A stretch of DNA of 53,086 bases. It comes from Candidatus Giovannonibacteria bacterium RIFCSPHIGHO2_01_FULL_45_24 (GTDB lineage Bacteria > Patescibacteriota > Minisyncoccia > UBA11713 > 2-01-FULL-45-33). The first letter of the stretch is position 1. Every line of letters begins with the position of its first letter. The notes under the pieces were generated by a model that was not told where the DNA came from, did not search any database, and was given only the letters and a program-made list of their open reading frames with translations. The stretch spans positions 1 to 53,086 of the forward strand of contig MFHE01000006.1 in NCBI GenBank assembly GCA_001778495.1, in the 5' to 3' direction. Below, piece after piece: positions 1 to 7,969 of this stretch. The translations under genes and the position numbers were made by a program.

Positions 1-1
1 C

Positions 2-1894
2 AGAAAAGCGCGCAAGGGGTCGCCGTCGCAAGAAGCATCCCAGACCACAACCCCAACGCCATCAACGTTTATTCTGGGGCCGGGCGACTACACCAGAGAA
101 GTCCCGGGCTGGAAAGACCGTCCCTATGACCTGCATGTCCCTACAGGTTATGATGGCTCCAAGTTCACTCCAGTTGTTTTGGCTATTCATGGCGGAGGGG
201 GTAATAGCGAGGCGCAGAAAAAATTAACCTGCCCTAATGGCGATGTTAGCAATTCAAAGTGCCTTGACAAATTAGCTGACCGAGAAGGATTTATTGTTGT
301 TTATCCAAACGGAACCGGCTTTCGTCTAAAAAATGTTCGGGGCTGGAATGCGGGAGGGGGCAAAGACGGGTACGCCTGTATAAGCGCCAAGGCCTGCGAG
401 GAGAATATAGACGATGTCGGCTATTTCAGAACCCTTCTTGATGATCTTGAAAAAGCAGTTAATGTTGACTCTTCGCGGGTATATGCAACAGGTATCTCTA
501 ACGGAGGCGCGATGAGTTATCGATTGGCGTGCGAACTTTCAGACAGAATTGCGGCGATTGCTCCGGTGGGCGGCGGCTATCAATTTCCTGCCGTTGCGTC
601 TTGCGCGCCGAAACGGCCGATCCCAATGCTTCAAATCCACGGCACGGAAGATCCATTATGGCCTTATCAGGGTGGCGAATCCGCGTCTCCGCTCATGGAG
701 GACAGAGGAATAATGTATTCAATTACGGACACCATCGCCAAATGGGGCTCAATAAACGGATGCGCCAAAGGAGCGCCTATTCAGATTGAGAATTTGCCGG
801 ATACCGATACAGCTGACGGCACTACAGTGACCATGTTTACTTATCAAGGATGCAAAGCCGGGGTAGCGCACTACAGAGTCAATGGCGGCGGGCATACCTG
901 GCCGCAAGGATTCCAGTATTTTGGCGAAAAGGTTATAGGAAAAACAAGCCAAGACATCAATGCCAATGAAGTCATTTGGGAATTTTTCAAGAAGCATGCA
1001 ATTTCTGGTGAGGTATTGTCTCCATCAACTCTTGGCCCTGGCGATTACGAATTTTCCTTGGAGCATGACGGGCTAACACGAACCTACAAAGTTCACGTGC
1101 CACCGCAATACGATAGCAGGTCCCCGGCATCGGCAGTGATTTACGTTCATGGCGGCGGAGGCAATGCGAGGTCCGCGTATTTGGACAAGATGGACAAAAC
1201 TGCAGATAAATTCGGTTTTATCTTGGTTATTCCGGAAGGGACAGGCGAGGTGAAATTTGGCGAACTGCGCGCCAGCTGGAACGGCGGGAAATGGGATATG
1301 GGAGAATGTTGCGGCAATGCCGATGACGTTGGCTTTATATCTGCCATGATCAGTGATATCAAAAAGAATTTTAATGTGGACAGTAAACGCATCTACGCCA
1401 CAGGAATTTCAAACGGTGGATTGATGGTTAATCGTCTTGGCTGTGAGCTGGCGGATAAAATCGCGGCAATTGCCACGGTGGCGCCGGCGGGGATAGAATC
1501 TAGCTGCAGCCCCTCGCGGTCGATTCCGGTAATGGACATCCACGGCACGGCCGATACTTGCAATCCTTATAACGGCGGCGAGCCGTCCAATTCGTTTTGC
1601 CGCAACGTGGGCTACACGCGTATGGCCCCTGACCAGGTGGTAAATAGGTGGCTATCAATCAACGGATGCGCGGCTGATCCCAAAAAATCCAAATTAAACG
1701 AGAAGGTTTCTTATACTACGTACTCTAATTGCAAAGAAGGTGCAGAGGTAGTGTTTGTGAAAGTGGGAGGAATGGGTCATGCCTGGCCGAGCGGTTTTGA
1801 GTCAAAATTGCTTGGCATCTATCCAGTGTCATATGATATTTCGGCTGACCAGATTTGGGAATTTTTCAAAGAAAATCGCCCATCAAAATTTTAA
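2..1894 (+). CDS. Tandem-domain LpqC/PHB-depolymerase-like esterase, 5' partial
   Basis: The frame is open from base 2, so the gene begins before the window; the ATG at 179 lies inside the first domain and is not the start. Two homologous alpha/beta-hydrolase domains of about 275 residues are visible, each opening with LGPGDY and HGGGGN. Counting residues from base 2, domain 1 has nucleophile Ser166 (GISNGG), Asp217 (HGTEDP) and His298 (GGGHTWP); domain 2 has Ser470 (GISNGG), Asp518 (HGTAD) and His593 (GMGHAWP). Both triads are intact. Each domain carries several Cys, fitting an exported, disulfide-containing enzyme. The family hydrolyses polyester or feruloyl-type ester substrates outside the cell; the actual substrate cannot be told. 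A Ser/Thr/Pro linker (nt 26-70) precedes domain 1, so a further N-terminal part lies outside the window. Confidence 0.85.
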   Translation, partial: RKARKGSPSQEASQTTTPTPSTFILGPGDYTREVPGWKDRPYDLHVPTGYDGSKFTPVVLAIHGGGGNSEAQKKLTCPNGDVSNSKCLDKLADREGFIVVYPNGTGFRLKNVRGWNAGGGKDGYACISAKACEENIDDVGYFRTLLDDLEKAVNVDSSRVYATGISNGGAMSYRLACELSDRIAAIAPVGGGYQFPAVASCAPKRPIPMLQIHGTEDPLWPYQGGESASPLMEDRGIMYSITDTIAKWGSINGCAKGAPIQIENLPDTDTADGTTVTMFTYQGCKAGVAHYRVNGGGHTWPQGFQYFGEKVIGKTSQDINANEVIWEFFKKHAISGEVLSPSTLGPGDYEFSLEHDGLTRTYKVHVPPQYDSRSPASAVIYVHGGGGNARSAYLDKMDKTADKFGFILVIPEGTGEVKFGELRASWNGGKWDMGECCGNADDVGFISAMISDIKKNFNVDSKRIYATGISNGGLMVNRLGCELADKIAAIATVAPAGIESSCSPSRSIPVMDIHGTADTCNPYNGGEPSNSFCRNVGYTRMAPDQVVNRWLSINGCAADPKKSKLNEKVSYTTYSNCKEGAEVVFVKVGGMGHAWPSGFESKLLGIYPVSYDISADQIWEFFKENRPSKF

Positions 1895-1907
1895 AACTCC
1901 TGCACCC

Positions 1908-1916
1908 TGTGGATAA
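1908..1916 (-). promoter_or_regulatory. DnaA-box-like 9-mer
   Basis: The reverse strand reads TTATCCACA, a perfect match to the bacterial DnaA-box consensus, in the 61-bp gap upstream of the surface-protein gene at 1956. Three further perfect copies lie in other intergenic gaps of this window. Function is not shown. Confidence 0.4.
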
Positions 1917-1955
1917 AACTCTTTGAGAATGTGTGTTATATGCTAATCTAAAATC

Positions 1956-3599
1956 ATGGAAAATCACAAAGAAGAATTAGCCCAAAAGGGCCTTAAGGCA
2001 TTTCAAAAGGAATTTTTGGTCATCGGCAGGACTCACATCAAGGCCTGGCACGCCTGGCTTGTTTTAGGGTTAGTTGCCGGCATTACGGCCGGCGTTTTGT
2101 TTGTGGCGAACCGTTCCGGGAAATTTAGTTTTGGCTTGGCGGAAGGAAACGCCAAACCGGTCATAAGCCAGCCCGTACTTCCTTCCGGCAAGACCCCTGC
2201 CGAGGAAAGCGCTTCATTTACTTTTACCGCAAGCGATGCGGATAACGACGATTTGGCATGGTTTGTTGAATGGGGGGACGACTCTGTGACCTACTGGGAC
2301 GGCGAGAGAGAAGTTGCAAGCGAATCTGAACTTTGCCTCAATCCCGGGCAAAACCAAAAGGGCTGGACATTCAACGCTTCGCACAGCTGGCGGGCGGAGC
2401 AAATATATCGTATCGGCGCAGCTGCCTGGGATTGCAAGAGCGACGGAGTAGCCGATATCGTTTTTCAATTTTTCGTGGGCGTAGGAGCGGGCACGCCCCA
2501 AATTTCTTCCCCCAACTTATCCGGCCCATATACCGTGGGCGGAAGCTACAATTTTACTCTCCGTGGGAGCGGCGGATATCCTCCGGATTATACATGGCGC
2601 CTCGATGCCGGTTCGCCCGGTCCGCTCCCCCCAAATTTCACGCTCCAAAAAAGCGCAACTAACATGGGTAGCGCCGAACTCAAAGGCTCTTTTGCCACTC
2701 CGGGAAGCTATGCCTACACCATTACTTTGAGTGACGGCCAGAAACAGTCCTCCAAGCAATTTACCACGATAGTCAGGCCCCGCCCCAGCGTTGACATAAA
2801 AGCCAACGACCAGGACGGCGACATAACTATCCAGCAGGGCTCTCATCTTGGTATTTCCTGGACCTCCAGCAACAGCGATTCTTGCGCGGCATCGCCTGAA
2901 GTGCCCGCTCTTTGGTCCGGCGCCAAGCCGGCGAGCGGCTCCCAGAATATCGGCCCATTCAGCGGAACGGTGCGGTTTGGATTAACTTGTAAAACAAGCC
3001 AGGCCTCGGCTTCCGACAGCGTTACGGTAACGTCCGTACCACTGCCCAGCGTTGATCTTAAGGGCAACGGTTCGGACGGTCCGATAACTATTCCATATAA
3101 TACCTCTCTCGCTCTTTCCTGGACTTCCAGCAACGCTACCTCTTGCAACGGGGAAGGACATTCTTCTTGGTCGGGTGCGAAAGCCATAAGCGGCTCCCAA
3201 ACCATCGCTCCATTGACCAATGGTGGCACAAATAGATTTAGTTTAACGTGCACCGGATCCGGGGGTTCTAGGTCGGACGGTGTTACGGTGACGGTTGCTT
3301 CGCAACCAACTCAACAATCTTCTTTTAATGTGACATCTCCCAACGGAGGCGAAAGCTGGAAGCAGAAAAGCACTCACAAAATCAAGTGGACCTCAACCAG
3401 CAAATCAAAGAAGGTGAGCATTTCTCTTGAGAACCCTTCTTATACTCTCATCATCAACAGCAATACCGACAACGACGGGCTTTTTGAGTGGACGATTCCC
3501 AAGAACGTTCCGCCGGGGCAATATCAGATCACGATAGCGGATGCTTCCAAGCCAAGCGATTTTGACCGCAGCGACGCGCCGTTTAGTATTGTTCCCTGA
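1956..3599 (+). CDS. Membrane-anchored Ig/PKD-like surface protein
   Basis: 547 aa, no recognised enzyme. A short cytoplasmic N-terminus is followed by one membrane segment at about residues 31-53 (HAWLVLGLVAGITAGVLFVA), so the rest is probably outside the cell. The exterior has a PKD-like segment (TFTASDADNDDLAW..EWGDD), a cadherin/Ig-like stretch, then two copies of a module with SWTSSNS/A..SC..WSGAK..SGSQ..F.LTC, each with two Cys that could form a disulfide. The C-terminus (residues about 455-547, SPNGGESWKQ through FSIVP) resembles the Ser-Thr-rich Kre9/Knh1-type beta-sandwich module. Proteins of this layout are frequent in Parcubacteria; adhesion or envelope structure is an inference. 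Base composition matches the neighbours. Confidence 0.75.
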   Translation: MENHKEELAQKGLKAFQKEFLVIGRTHIKAWHAWLVLGLVAGITAGVLFVANRSGKFSFGLAEGNAKPVISQPVLPSGKTPAEESASFTFTASDADNDDLAWFVEWGDDSVTYWDGEREVASESELCLNPGQNQKGWTFNASHSWRAEQIYRIGAAAWDCKSDGVADIVFQFFVGVGAGTPQISSPNLSGPYTVGGSYNFTLRGSGGYPPDYTWRLDAGSPGPLPPNFTLQKSATNMGSAELKGSFATPGSYAYTITLSDGQKQSSKQFTTIVRPRPSVDIKANDQDGDITIQQGSHLGISWTSSNSDSCAASPEVPALWSGAKPASGSQNIGPFSGTVRFGLTCKTSQASASDSVTVTSVPLPSVDLKGNGSDGPITIPYNTSLALSWTSSNATSCNGEGHSSWSGAKAISGSQTIAPLTNGGTNRFSLTCTGSGGSRSDGVTVTVASQPTQQSSFNVTSPNGGESWKQKSTHKIKWTSTSKSKKVSISLENPSYTLIINSNTDNDGLFEWTIPKNVPPGQYQITIADASKPSDFDRSDAPFSIVP

Positions 3600-3655
3600 A
3601 ATTAGTATTGTGGCGGCTCCGAGCGGTGGTGGCCTGTAATACTTTAAAAAATAAC

Positions 3656-3689
3656 CCCAACCCGCGCTGGAAGACCGGCGCGGGTTGGG
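3656..3689 (+). terminator. Perfect 12-bp hairpin abutting the pfkB-type -10 box
   Basis: Arms CCCAACCCGCGC (3656-3667) and GCGCGGGTTGGG (3678-3689) are exactly complementary, with a 10-nt loop. No T-run follows; the next bases are the TATAAT box of the downstream gene. It could end the transcript of the surface-protein gene and insulate the next promoter. Confidence 0.55.
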
Positions 3690-3695
3690 TATAAT
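3690..3695 (+). promoter_or_regulatory. -10 box TATAAT, leaderless spacing
   Basis: TATAAT ends 6 nt before the ATG at 3702, so transcription should begin at or next to the start codon. No Shine-Dalgarno sequence is present. The -35 region lies in the hairpin arm. Confidence 0.65.
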
Positions 3696-3701
3696 TAAAC
3701 A

Positions 3702-4703
3702 ATGGAGAAATTTCGCGAATATGATTTCATCGCCATCGGTGATACGGTAACGGACGCCTTCATTGACCTTAAAGAAGGAGGGGCGGCGCATCTGGACATA
3801 GACAAGGGAGCGCGGGAGCTTTGCCTGCGCTTTGCCGACAAAATTCCCTATGACGAGGTCTACGTCGTGCCGGCGGTGGGGAACAGCGCCAACGCCGCGG
3901 TGGCGGCCTCGCGATTGGGACTCAAAAGCGCTTTGGTTTCAAATATCGGAGACGATTACTTCGGCAAAGAGTGTCTTGACGCACTCAAAAAAGAGAAGGT
4001 GGCGACGAATTTTATAAAAGTTCACAAAGGCATTAAGACCAACTACCATTATGTTTTGTGGTATGAAGACGACCGGACGATTCTGATAAAGCACGAAAGT
4101 TTTCCTTATGAACTGCCGGATATCAATGAGCCCAAGTGGGTTTATTGCTCTTCTCTTGCCGGCAATTCGGAAGAATTTCACAAAGATATCGAAAATTATT
4201 TAAATATACATTCCCAAATCAAGTTTGCCTTCCAGCCCGGCACTTTTCAGATGAAAATGGGGAAAGAAAAGCTCGCCGGGATTTATCGGCGCTCCGATGT
4301 TTTTATCTGCAATAGAGAGGAAGCGCAGAGAATTTTAGGGACTTCGGAAGAAGACATAAAAAAACTTATGGACTGGCTTCACAAATTAGGCCCCAAAATT
4401 GTGGTTGTGACCGATGGGCCAAAAGGCGCTTACGCTTCAGACGGGAAGGAAGCGTGGTTTATGCCGCCTTATCCCGACCCCAAACCGCCCTACGAGAGAA
4501 CCGGCGCGGGCGATGCGTTTTCTTCCACTTTCGTGGCGGCTTTATGTTTGGGTAAAAGCGTTCCGGAGGCGTTGTTGTGGGCGCCCGTAAATTCCATGTC
4601 GGTGGTGCAGTATGTCGGGGCGCGGGAAGGGCTTTTGACGCGCGAAAAACTTGAAGAATATCTCGCCAAGGCCCCGAAAGATTACGAACCAAAGAGGATA
4701 TGA
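3702..4703 (+). CDS. PfkB/ribokinase-family carbohydrate kinase
   Basis: 333 aa, full family length. It shows the N-terminal glycine-rich sugar-binding region (GNSANAAVAASRLGLKSALV, about residues 60-80), a central VVVTDGPKGAYA segment and the signature GAGDAFSSTFVAALCLG near residue 270, whose Asp is the catalytic base in this family. It phosphorylates a sugar, nucleoside or sugar phosphate with ATP; the substrate cannot be assigned from the sequence. Its stop overlaps the start of a class II aldolase by four bases (ATGA), so the pair is co-translated and probably works in one sugar route, possibly a fructose-phosphate step. The start is set by the -10 box 6 nt upstream. Confidence 0.85.
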   Translation: MEKFREYDFIAIGDTVTDAFIDLKEGGAAHLDIDKGARELCLRFADKIPYDEVYVVPAVGNSANAAVAASRLGLKSALVSNIGDDYFGKECLDALKKEKVATNFIKVHKGIKTNYHYVLWYEDDRTILIKHESFPYELPDINEPKWVYCSSLAGNSEEFHKDIENYLNIHSQIKFAFQPGTFQMKMGKEKLAGIYRRSDVFICNREEAQRILGTSEEDIKKLMDWLHKLGPKIVVVTDGPKGAYASDGKEAWFMPPYPDPKPPYERTGAGDAFSSTFVAALCLGKSVPEALLWAPVNSMSVVQYVGAREGLLTREKLEEYLAKAPKDYEPKRI

Positions 4704-5566
4704 GTCTTAAAGAAATTCTAGCTCAAGCTTCCAGCGAAAAATGGGCCGTCCCACATTTTAATTTTTCCAATTTGGAAATTTTGAAAGCCGTGGTCGAGGC
4801 CGCGCGCGAGACCAAAAGCCCGGTTTTGGTGGGGACTTCAGAAGGGGAGAGAAATTTTGTCGGGCTTCCCGAGGCGGTCTCAATGGTTAAAGCCTTTCGC
4901 GAATCTTCCGGGCTTCCGATTTTTTTGAACGCCGACCACACTAAGTCGGTTGAGGCCGCCAAACAAGCGATGGACGCCGGATATGACTCCGTGCACATTG
5001 ACCTCTCGGCCCTCTCTTTTGAAGAAAATGTCCGCGGGACTACAGAGGTGGTAAAATATGCGCGCGACAAATCTTCTGAAATTTCCGCGGAAGGAGAATT
5101 GGGCTATCTTCGCGGCGAGTCAAAAATAGAAAAGAAAAAAATTGAGATAAGGCCGGAAGATTATACTGACCCCGAAGAGGCGGCGGATTTTGTCAAAAAA
5201 ACCGGCGTGGATAGATTGGCGATTGCAGTCGGGAATGTTCACGGGATTACTCTGGATGAACCGAAGCTGGATGTCGAACGCATAAAAAAAATCCGCGCTG
5301 TTGTTTCGCCTGAAGTGGCGCTCGTTTTACACGCGGGTTCGGGCATTCCGGACGAGGATATCAAGACCGCGATTTCGGCCGGGATTTCCAACATCCACAT
5401 TTCCACCGAACTTCGCGCCGAATTTCGCGAGGAACTTGAAAAATCTTTGCACAAAAAAGGCGAAGCCGAATACGCACCGTATAAAATTTTGGAGCCCGTG
5501 GTCGAAGCCATAAAACAAAAAGCCGTTGAAAAAATAGAATTGTTCAGCTCGGCTAACAGGATGTAG
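4700..5566 (+). CDS. fba: Class II fructose-bisphosphate aldolase family protein
   Basis: 288 aa, near the usual length. Zn-aldolase motifs are present in order: NADHTKS (zinc-binding His, about residue 80), GYDSVHIDLS, EGELGYLRGE, VGNVHGI (second metal His) and LHAGSGIPDEDI followed by GISNIHISTELR (third His and phosphate loop). It catalyses reversible cleavage of a ketose bisphosphate to dihydroxyacetone phosphate and an aldehyde, in the cytosol, in glycolysis, gluconeogenesis or pentose metabolism. The four-base overlap with the upstream PfkB-type kinase suggests that the kinase supplies its substrate. Fructose-1,6-bisphosphate is the likely but unproven substrate; tagatose-bisphosphate is the alternative. 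Confidence 0.85.
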   Translation: MSLKEILAQASSEKWAVPHFNFSNLEILKAVVEAARETKSPVLVGTSEGERNFVGLPEAVSMVKAFRESSGLPIFLNADHTKSVEAAKQAMDAGYDSVHIDLSALSFEENVRGTTEVVKYARDKSSEISAEGELGYLRGESKIEKKKIEIRPEDYTDPEEAADFVKKTGVDRLAIAVGNVHGITLDEPKLDVERIKKIRAVVSPEVALVLHAGSGIPDEDIKTAISAGISNIHISTELRAEFREELEKSLHKKGEAEYAPYKILEPVVEAIKQKAVEKIELFSSANRM

Positions 5567-5594
5567 GTCGGCAAGGATGAAGTTGGTTATTTAG

Positions 5595-5624
5595 TTGACT
5601 AACTTTTCGCGATCGCGTAAAGTT
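5595..5624 (+). promoter_or_regulatory. Promoter with palindromic operator in its spacer
   Basis: -35 TTGACT (5595-5600) and -10 TAAAGT (5618-5623) are separated by 17 bp, and the -10 ends 7 nt before the ATG at 5631. The spacer and -10 form a near-perfect palindrome (5601-5624): AACTTT, CGATCG core, AAAGTT. A related palindrome lies beyond the gene at 6216. This is what an autorepressor operator would look like. Confidence 0.65.
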
Positions 5625-5630
5625 GAACCA

Positions 5631-6194
5631 ATGGCAAAGTATCTGTATAGTCCGATAAAACAACGAGTGGTGTTACTCCTTGCGGCGGGTTTAACCTTGG
5701 GGTTTTCTCCCTCGCCGCGCGTGCACGCCAGGATTTGGAAAAGTTTGCCAAAGGCCTGGAAAGAAATAGGACGGACAACGCTTCGAAGAATTATTAAGGA
5801 GTTTAAATATAAGCGACTCGTGGATTTGAAAGAAGAAAAAGATGGAACGGTTACGGTTGTTCTGACAAAATTGGGAGAGTTACATGCCTTAAGATATAAT
5901 CCCGAAAATATCAAAATAGCTGTACCGGCTAGGTGGGACAAGAAATGGCGGATTGTAATATTTGATATTCCCGAGAAGAAAAAGAAAGCAAGAAACGCTC
6001 TTAGATGGGAGCTCAAAAAACTAGGGTTTTTTGAGCTCCAAAAAAGCGTTTGGGTTTTTCCGTACGAATGCGGCGACGCCATTGATTTTCTGATGGAGTT
6101 TTTTGAAATCCGCAGCCATGTTCGTCTTTTGGAAGTTTCTGATATGAGTCACGATGCCGATTTGCGGTTGCATTTTAAATTGGGTGTGAATTAG
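5631..6194 (+). CDS. PaaX-type regulator with Cas2-like domain
   Basis: 187 aa. The ATG at 5631 is preferred over the in-frame TTG at 5595 because the TTG is the -35 box of the promoter. Residues about 15-75 form a probable winged helix (GRTTLRRIIKEFKYKRLVDL..DGTVTVVLTKLG). Residues about 100-187 have the ferredoxin-like Cas2 fold seen in PaaX-type proteins: WRIVIFDIPEKKKKARNALR, LGFFELQKSVWVFPYEC. No CRISPR array or other cas gene is nearby, so it is most likely a DNA-binding regulator rather than an adaptation nuclease. Palindromes in its promoter (5601) and just after its stop (6216) suggest control of itself and possibly of the dehydrogenase downstream. Confidence 0.7.
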   Translation: MAKYLYSPIKQRVVLLLAAGLTLGFSPSPRVHARIWKSLPKAWKEIGRTTLRRIIKEFKYKRLVDLKEEKDGTVTVVLTKLGELHALRYNPENIKIAVPARWDKKWRIVIFDIPEKKKKARNALRWELKKLGFFELQKSVWVFPYECGDAIDFLMEFFEIRSHVRLLEVSDMSHDADLRLHFKLGVN

Positions 6195-6215
6195 CGCGGG
6201 CAAGTTCATTGGTAT

Positions 6216-6239
6216 AACTTTCAACGATCGCTGAAAGTT
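6216..6239 (+). promoter_or_regulatory. Second palindrome related to the 5601 operator
   Basis: A 24-bp near-perfect dyad with AACTTT and AAAGTT arms around CGATCG; spacing and core match the palindrome at 5601-5624. Both continue with GAA on the right. It lies between the Cas2-like regulator and the dehydrogenase, about 42 bp upstream of the latter's -10 box. Confidence 0.6.
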
Positions 6240-6281
6240 GAATAAAATAATTTGAGGATAGCCATTACGTCCTTTTTTGAG

Positions 6282-6287
6282 TATAAT
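6282..6287 (+). promoter_or_regulatory. -10 box TATAAT, leaderless spacing
   Basis: TATAAT ends 7 nt before the ATG at 6295. No convincing -35 box is seen at 17 bp. Confidence 0.6.
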
Positions 6288-6294
6288 GTGAAAT

Positions 6295-7263
6295 ATGCCC
6301 AAGATTTTTGTAACCAGAAAGATTCTAGAGGCGGGGATTAAAAAACTCCAGAACGCCGGATATGAAGTGGAAGTAAATCCTGAAGACAGGGTTCTTACTA
6401 AAGATGAGTTGATTAAGCAAGTTAAGCAAGTTAAGCCGGATGCGGTTTTGGCGCTTTTGACGGACAAGCTGGACGCGGAGGTTTTTGAAGCGGCTGCCGG
6501 AGTGAAAATTTTTGCGAATATGGCCGTGGGGTTTGATAATGTTGATGTCGCGGCCGCAAAGAAAGCCGGGATTATGGTCGCCAATACCCCGGGAGTTCTT
6601 ACTGACACTGTCGCCGAGCATACTTTTGCCTTGATGCTCGCGATAGCGCATCGGGTTTCGGAAGGGGACAGATTCGCGCGCGCCGGGAAATACCACGGCT
6701 GGGAGCCGATGATGCTCTTGGGCACGGACTTGTCGCAAAAAGTAGTGGGAATTTTAGGGCTTGGGCGGATCGGCTCGCGCGTGGTGCATCACGCGGCCAA
6801 AGGATTTGACGCCCGCGTGATTTATTACGACGTCAAACGAAACGAGGATTTTGAAAAAGAGATTGGAGCGGAGTTTCGCGCAACCCCGGAAGAGGTTTTG
6901 AAAGAAGCGGATTTTGTTTCTATTCATGTGCCACTTTTATCCCAGACACGCCATCTGATAAACGCCGAGCGCTTGAAGCTTATGAAACCCACCGCTTATT
7001 TAATTAATACTTCCCGCGGCCCGGTGGTGGACGAGAAAGCGCTCGCCGAGGCCTTGAAAAACGGAATTATCAAAGGAGCGGCTTTGGACGTTTTTGAAAA
7101 CGAGCCCGCCATAGAACCAGAGCTTTTAAAATTGGAAAATATAATTTTAACTCCGCACATTGCCTCGGCCACCGAAGAAACCCGCGCCAAAATGGCCGAA
7201 CTCGCGGCTGAAAACATAATCGCGGCCCTTTCCGGCAAAGAACCTCCTAATCTTGTAAAATAG
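6295..7263 (+). CDS. D-2-hydroxyacid dehydrogenase (glyoxylate/hydroxypyruvate reductase-like)
   Basis: 322 aa, full length. The Rossmann motif GILGLGRIGSRV sits near residue 150, followed by the family signatures STSRGPVVDEKALAEAL (shown as INTSRGPVVDE) near residue 237 and NIILTPHIASATEETR near 285, which contains the catalytic His. It reduces a 2-keto acid such as glyoxylate or hydroxypyruvate with NAD(P)H in the cytosol; glyoxylate reductase is the closest-looking subgroup, but substrate choice is not decidable here. It has its own leaderless-type promoter and a palindrome upstream that may bind the neighbouring Cas2-like regulator. Confidence 0.85.
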   Translation: MPKIFVTRKILEAGIKKLQNAGYEVEVNPEDRVLTKDELIKQVKQVKPDAVLALLTDKLDAEVFEAAAGVKIFANMAVGFDNVDVAAAKKAGIMVANTPGVLTDTVAEHTFALMLAIAHRVSEGDRFARAGKYHGWEPMMLLGTDLSQKVVGILGLGRIGSRVVHHAAKGFDARVIYYDVKRNEDFEKEIGAEFRATPEEVLKEADFVSIHVPLLSQTRHLINAERLKLMKPTAYLINTSRGPVVDEKALAEALKNGIIKGAALDVFENEPAIEPELLKLENIILTPHIASATEETRAKMAELAAENIIAALSGKEPPNLVK

Positions 7264-7288
7264 CCAATTCGGGTGTAGCATATGCTTT

Positions 7289-7969
7289 ATGCAGTCAATA
7301 ATCGCGGAAAAGCGCGATATTTTAGGCAAACAAGTAAAAACCTTGCGCAGCAAGGGTTTTTTGCCCGCGGTGGTCTATAGCGGTGGCAAGGCGGCGGAGC
7401 CGATCTCGGTAAAAGAGTCGGATTTCAACAAGCTTTGGCAATCGGCTGGAGAGTCCACCGTTATTGAGCTGGTTTTAGGCGGGCAGAAAAGAAACGTACT
7501 GATACACGACGTTGCAGTTGATCCTTTGAAAGACAAACCCGTCCACGCGGATTTTTACGCGGTGGATATGCATAAGAAAATCCGTGTTGACGTGCCTTTG
7601 GAATTTTCCGGAGAGTCGGAAGCCGTGAACGCCGGTGGAATTTTGATTAAGGTTCTGCACTCGCTTAAAATTGAGGCCTTGCCGAAGAACCTGCCTCACT
7701 CAATTTCCGTTTACATATCCGCCATCAAAACCATAGGAGATTCTATTTTAATAAGCGATTTAAAAATTCCGGCAGGCGTTTCCTTATTGGACGCCGAGTC
7801 GGAAACCGTTGCCGTGGTTGAAGCCCCGAGGACAGAGAAGGAGCTAAAAGCGGCTGAAACCGCTGTGGCGGAAGAGCCGCCTTTAGAGTCCATTGAGGTT
7901 TTGAGCAAAAAGCCCAAAGCCGAAGCCGAAGAGGGCGGGGAAAGCAAGGCCGCTCTAAAAAATGAGTAA
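7289..7969 (+). CDS. rplY: 50S ribosomal protein L25/CTC
   Basis: 226 aa, the long CTC form. The N-terminal L25 domain (residues 1-90, 5S rRNA binding) includes GKQVKTLRSKGFLPAVVYSGG and ends near DPLKDKPVHADFYAVD. It is followed by the beta-rich TL5/CTC domain (VDVPLEFSGESEAVNAGG..) and an acidic, Lys-rich tail after residue 190. A -10-like TAGCAT (7276-7281) lies 7 nt before the ATG. The 3' end overlaps the next gene by 8 bp, so the two are co-transcribed. Confidence 0.92.
   Translation: MQSIIAEKRDILGKQVKTLRSKGFLPAVVYSGGKAAEPISVKESDFNKLWQSAGESTVIELVLGGQKRNVLIHDVAVDPLKDKPVHADFYAVDMHKKIRVDVPLEFSGESEAVNAGGILIKVLHSLKIEALPKNLPHSISVYISAIKTIGDSILISDLKIPAGVSLLDAESETVAVVEAPRTEKELKAAETAVAEEPPLESIEVLSKKPKAEAEEGGESKAALKNE

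Noticed and set aside
5631-6194. Cas2-like domain as evidence for a CRISPR system
   Set aside because: No repeat-spacer array or other cas gene is visible; the N-terminal winged helix and palindromic operators fit a PaaX-type regulator.
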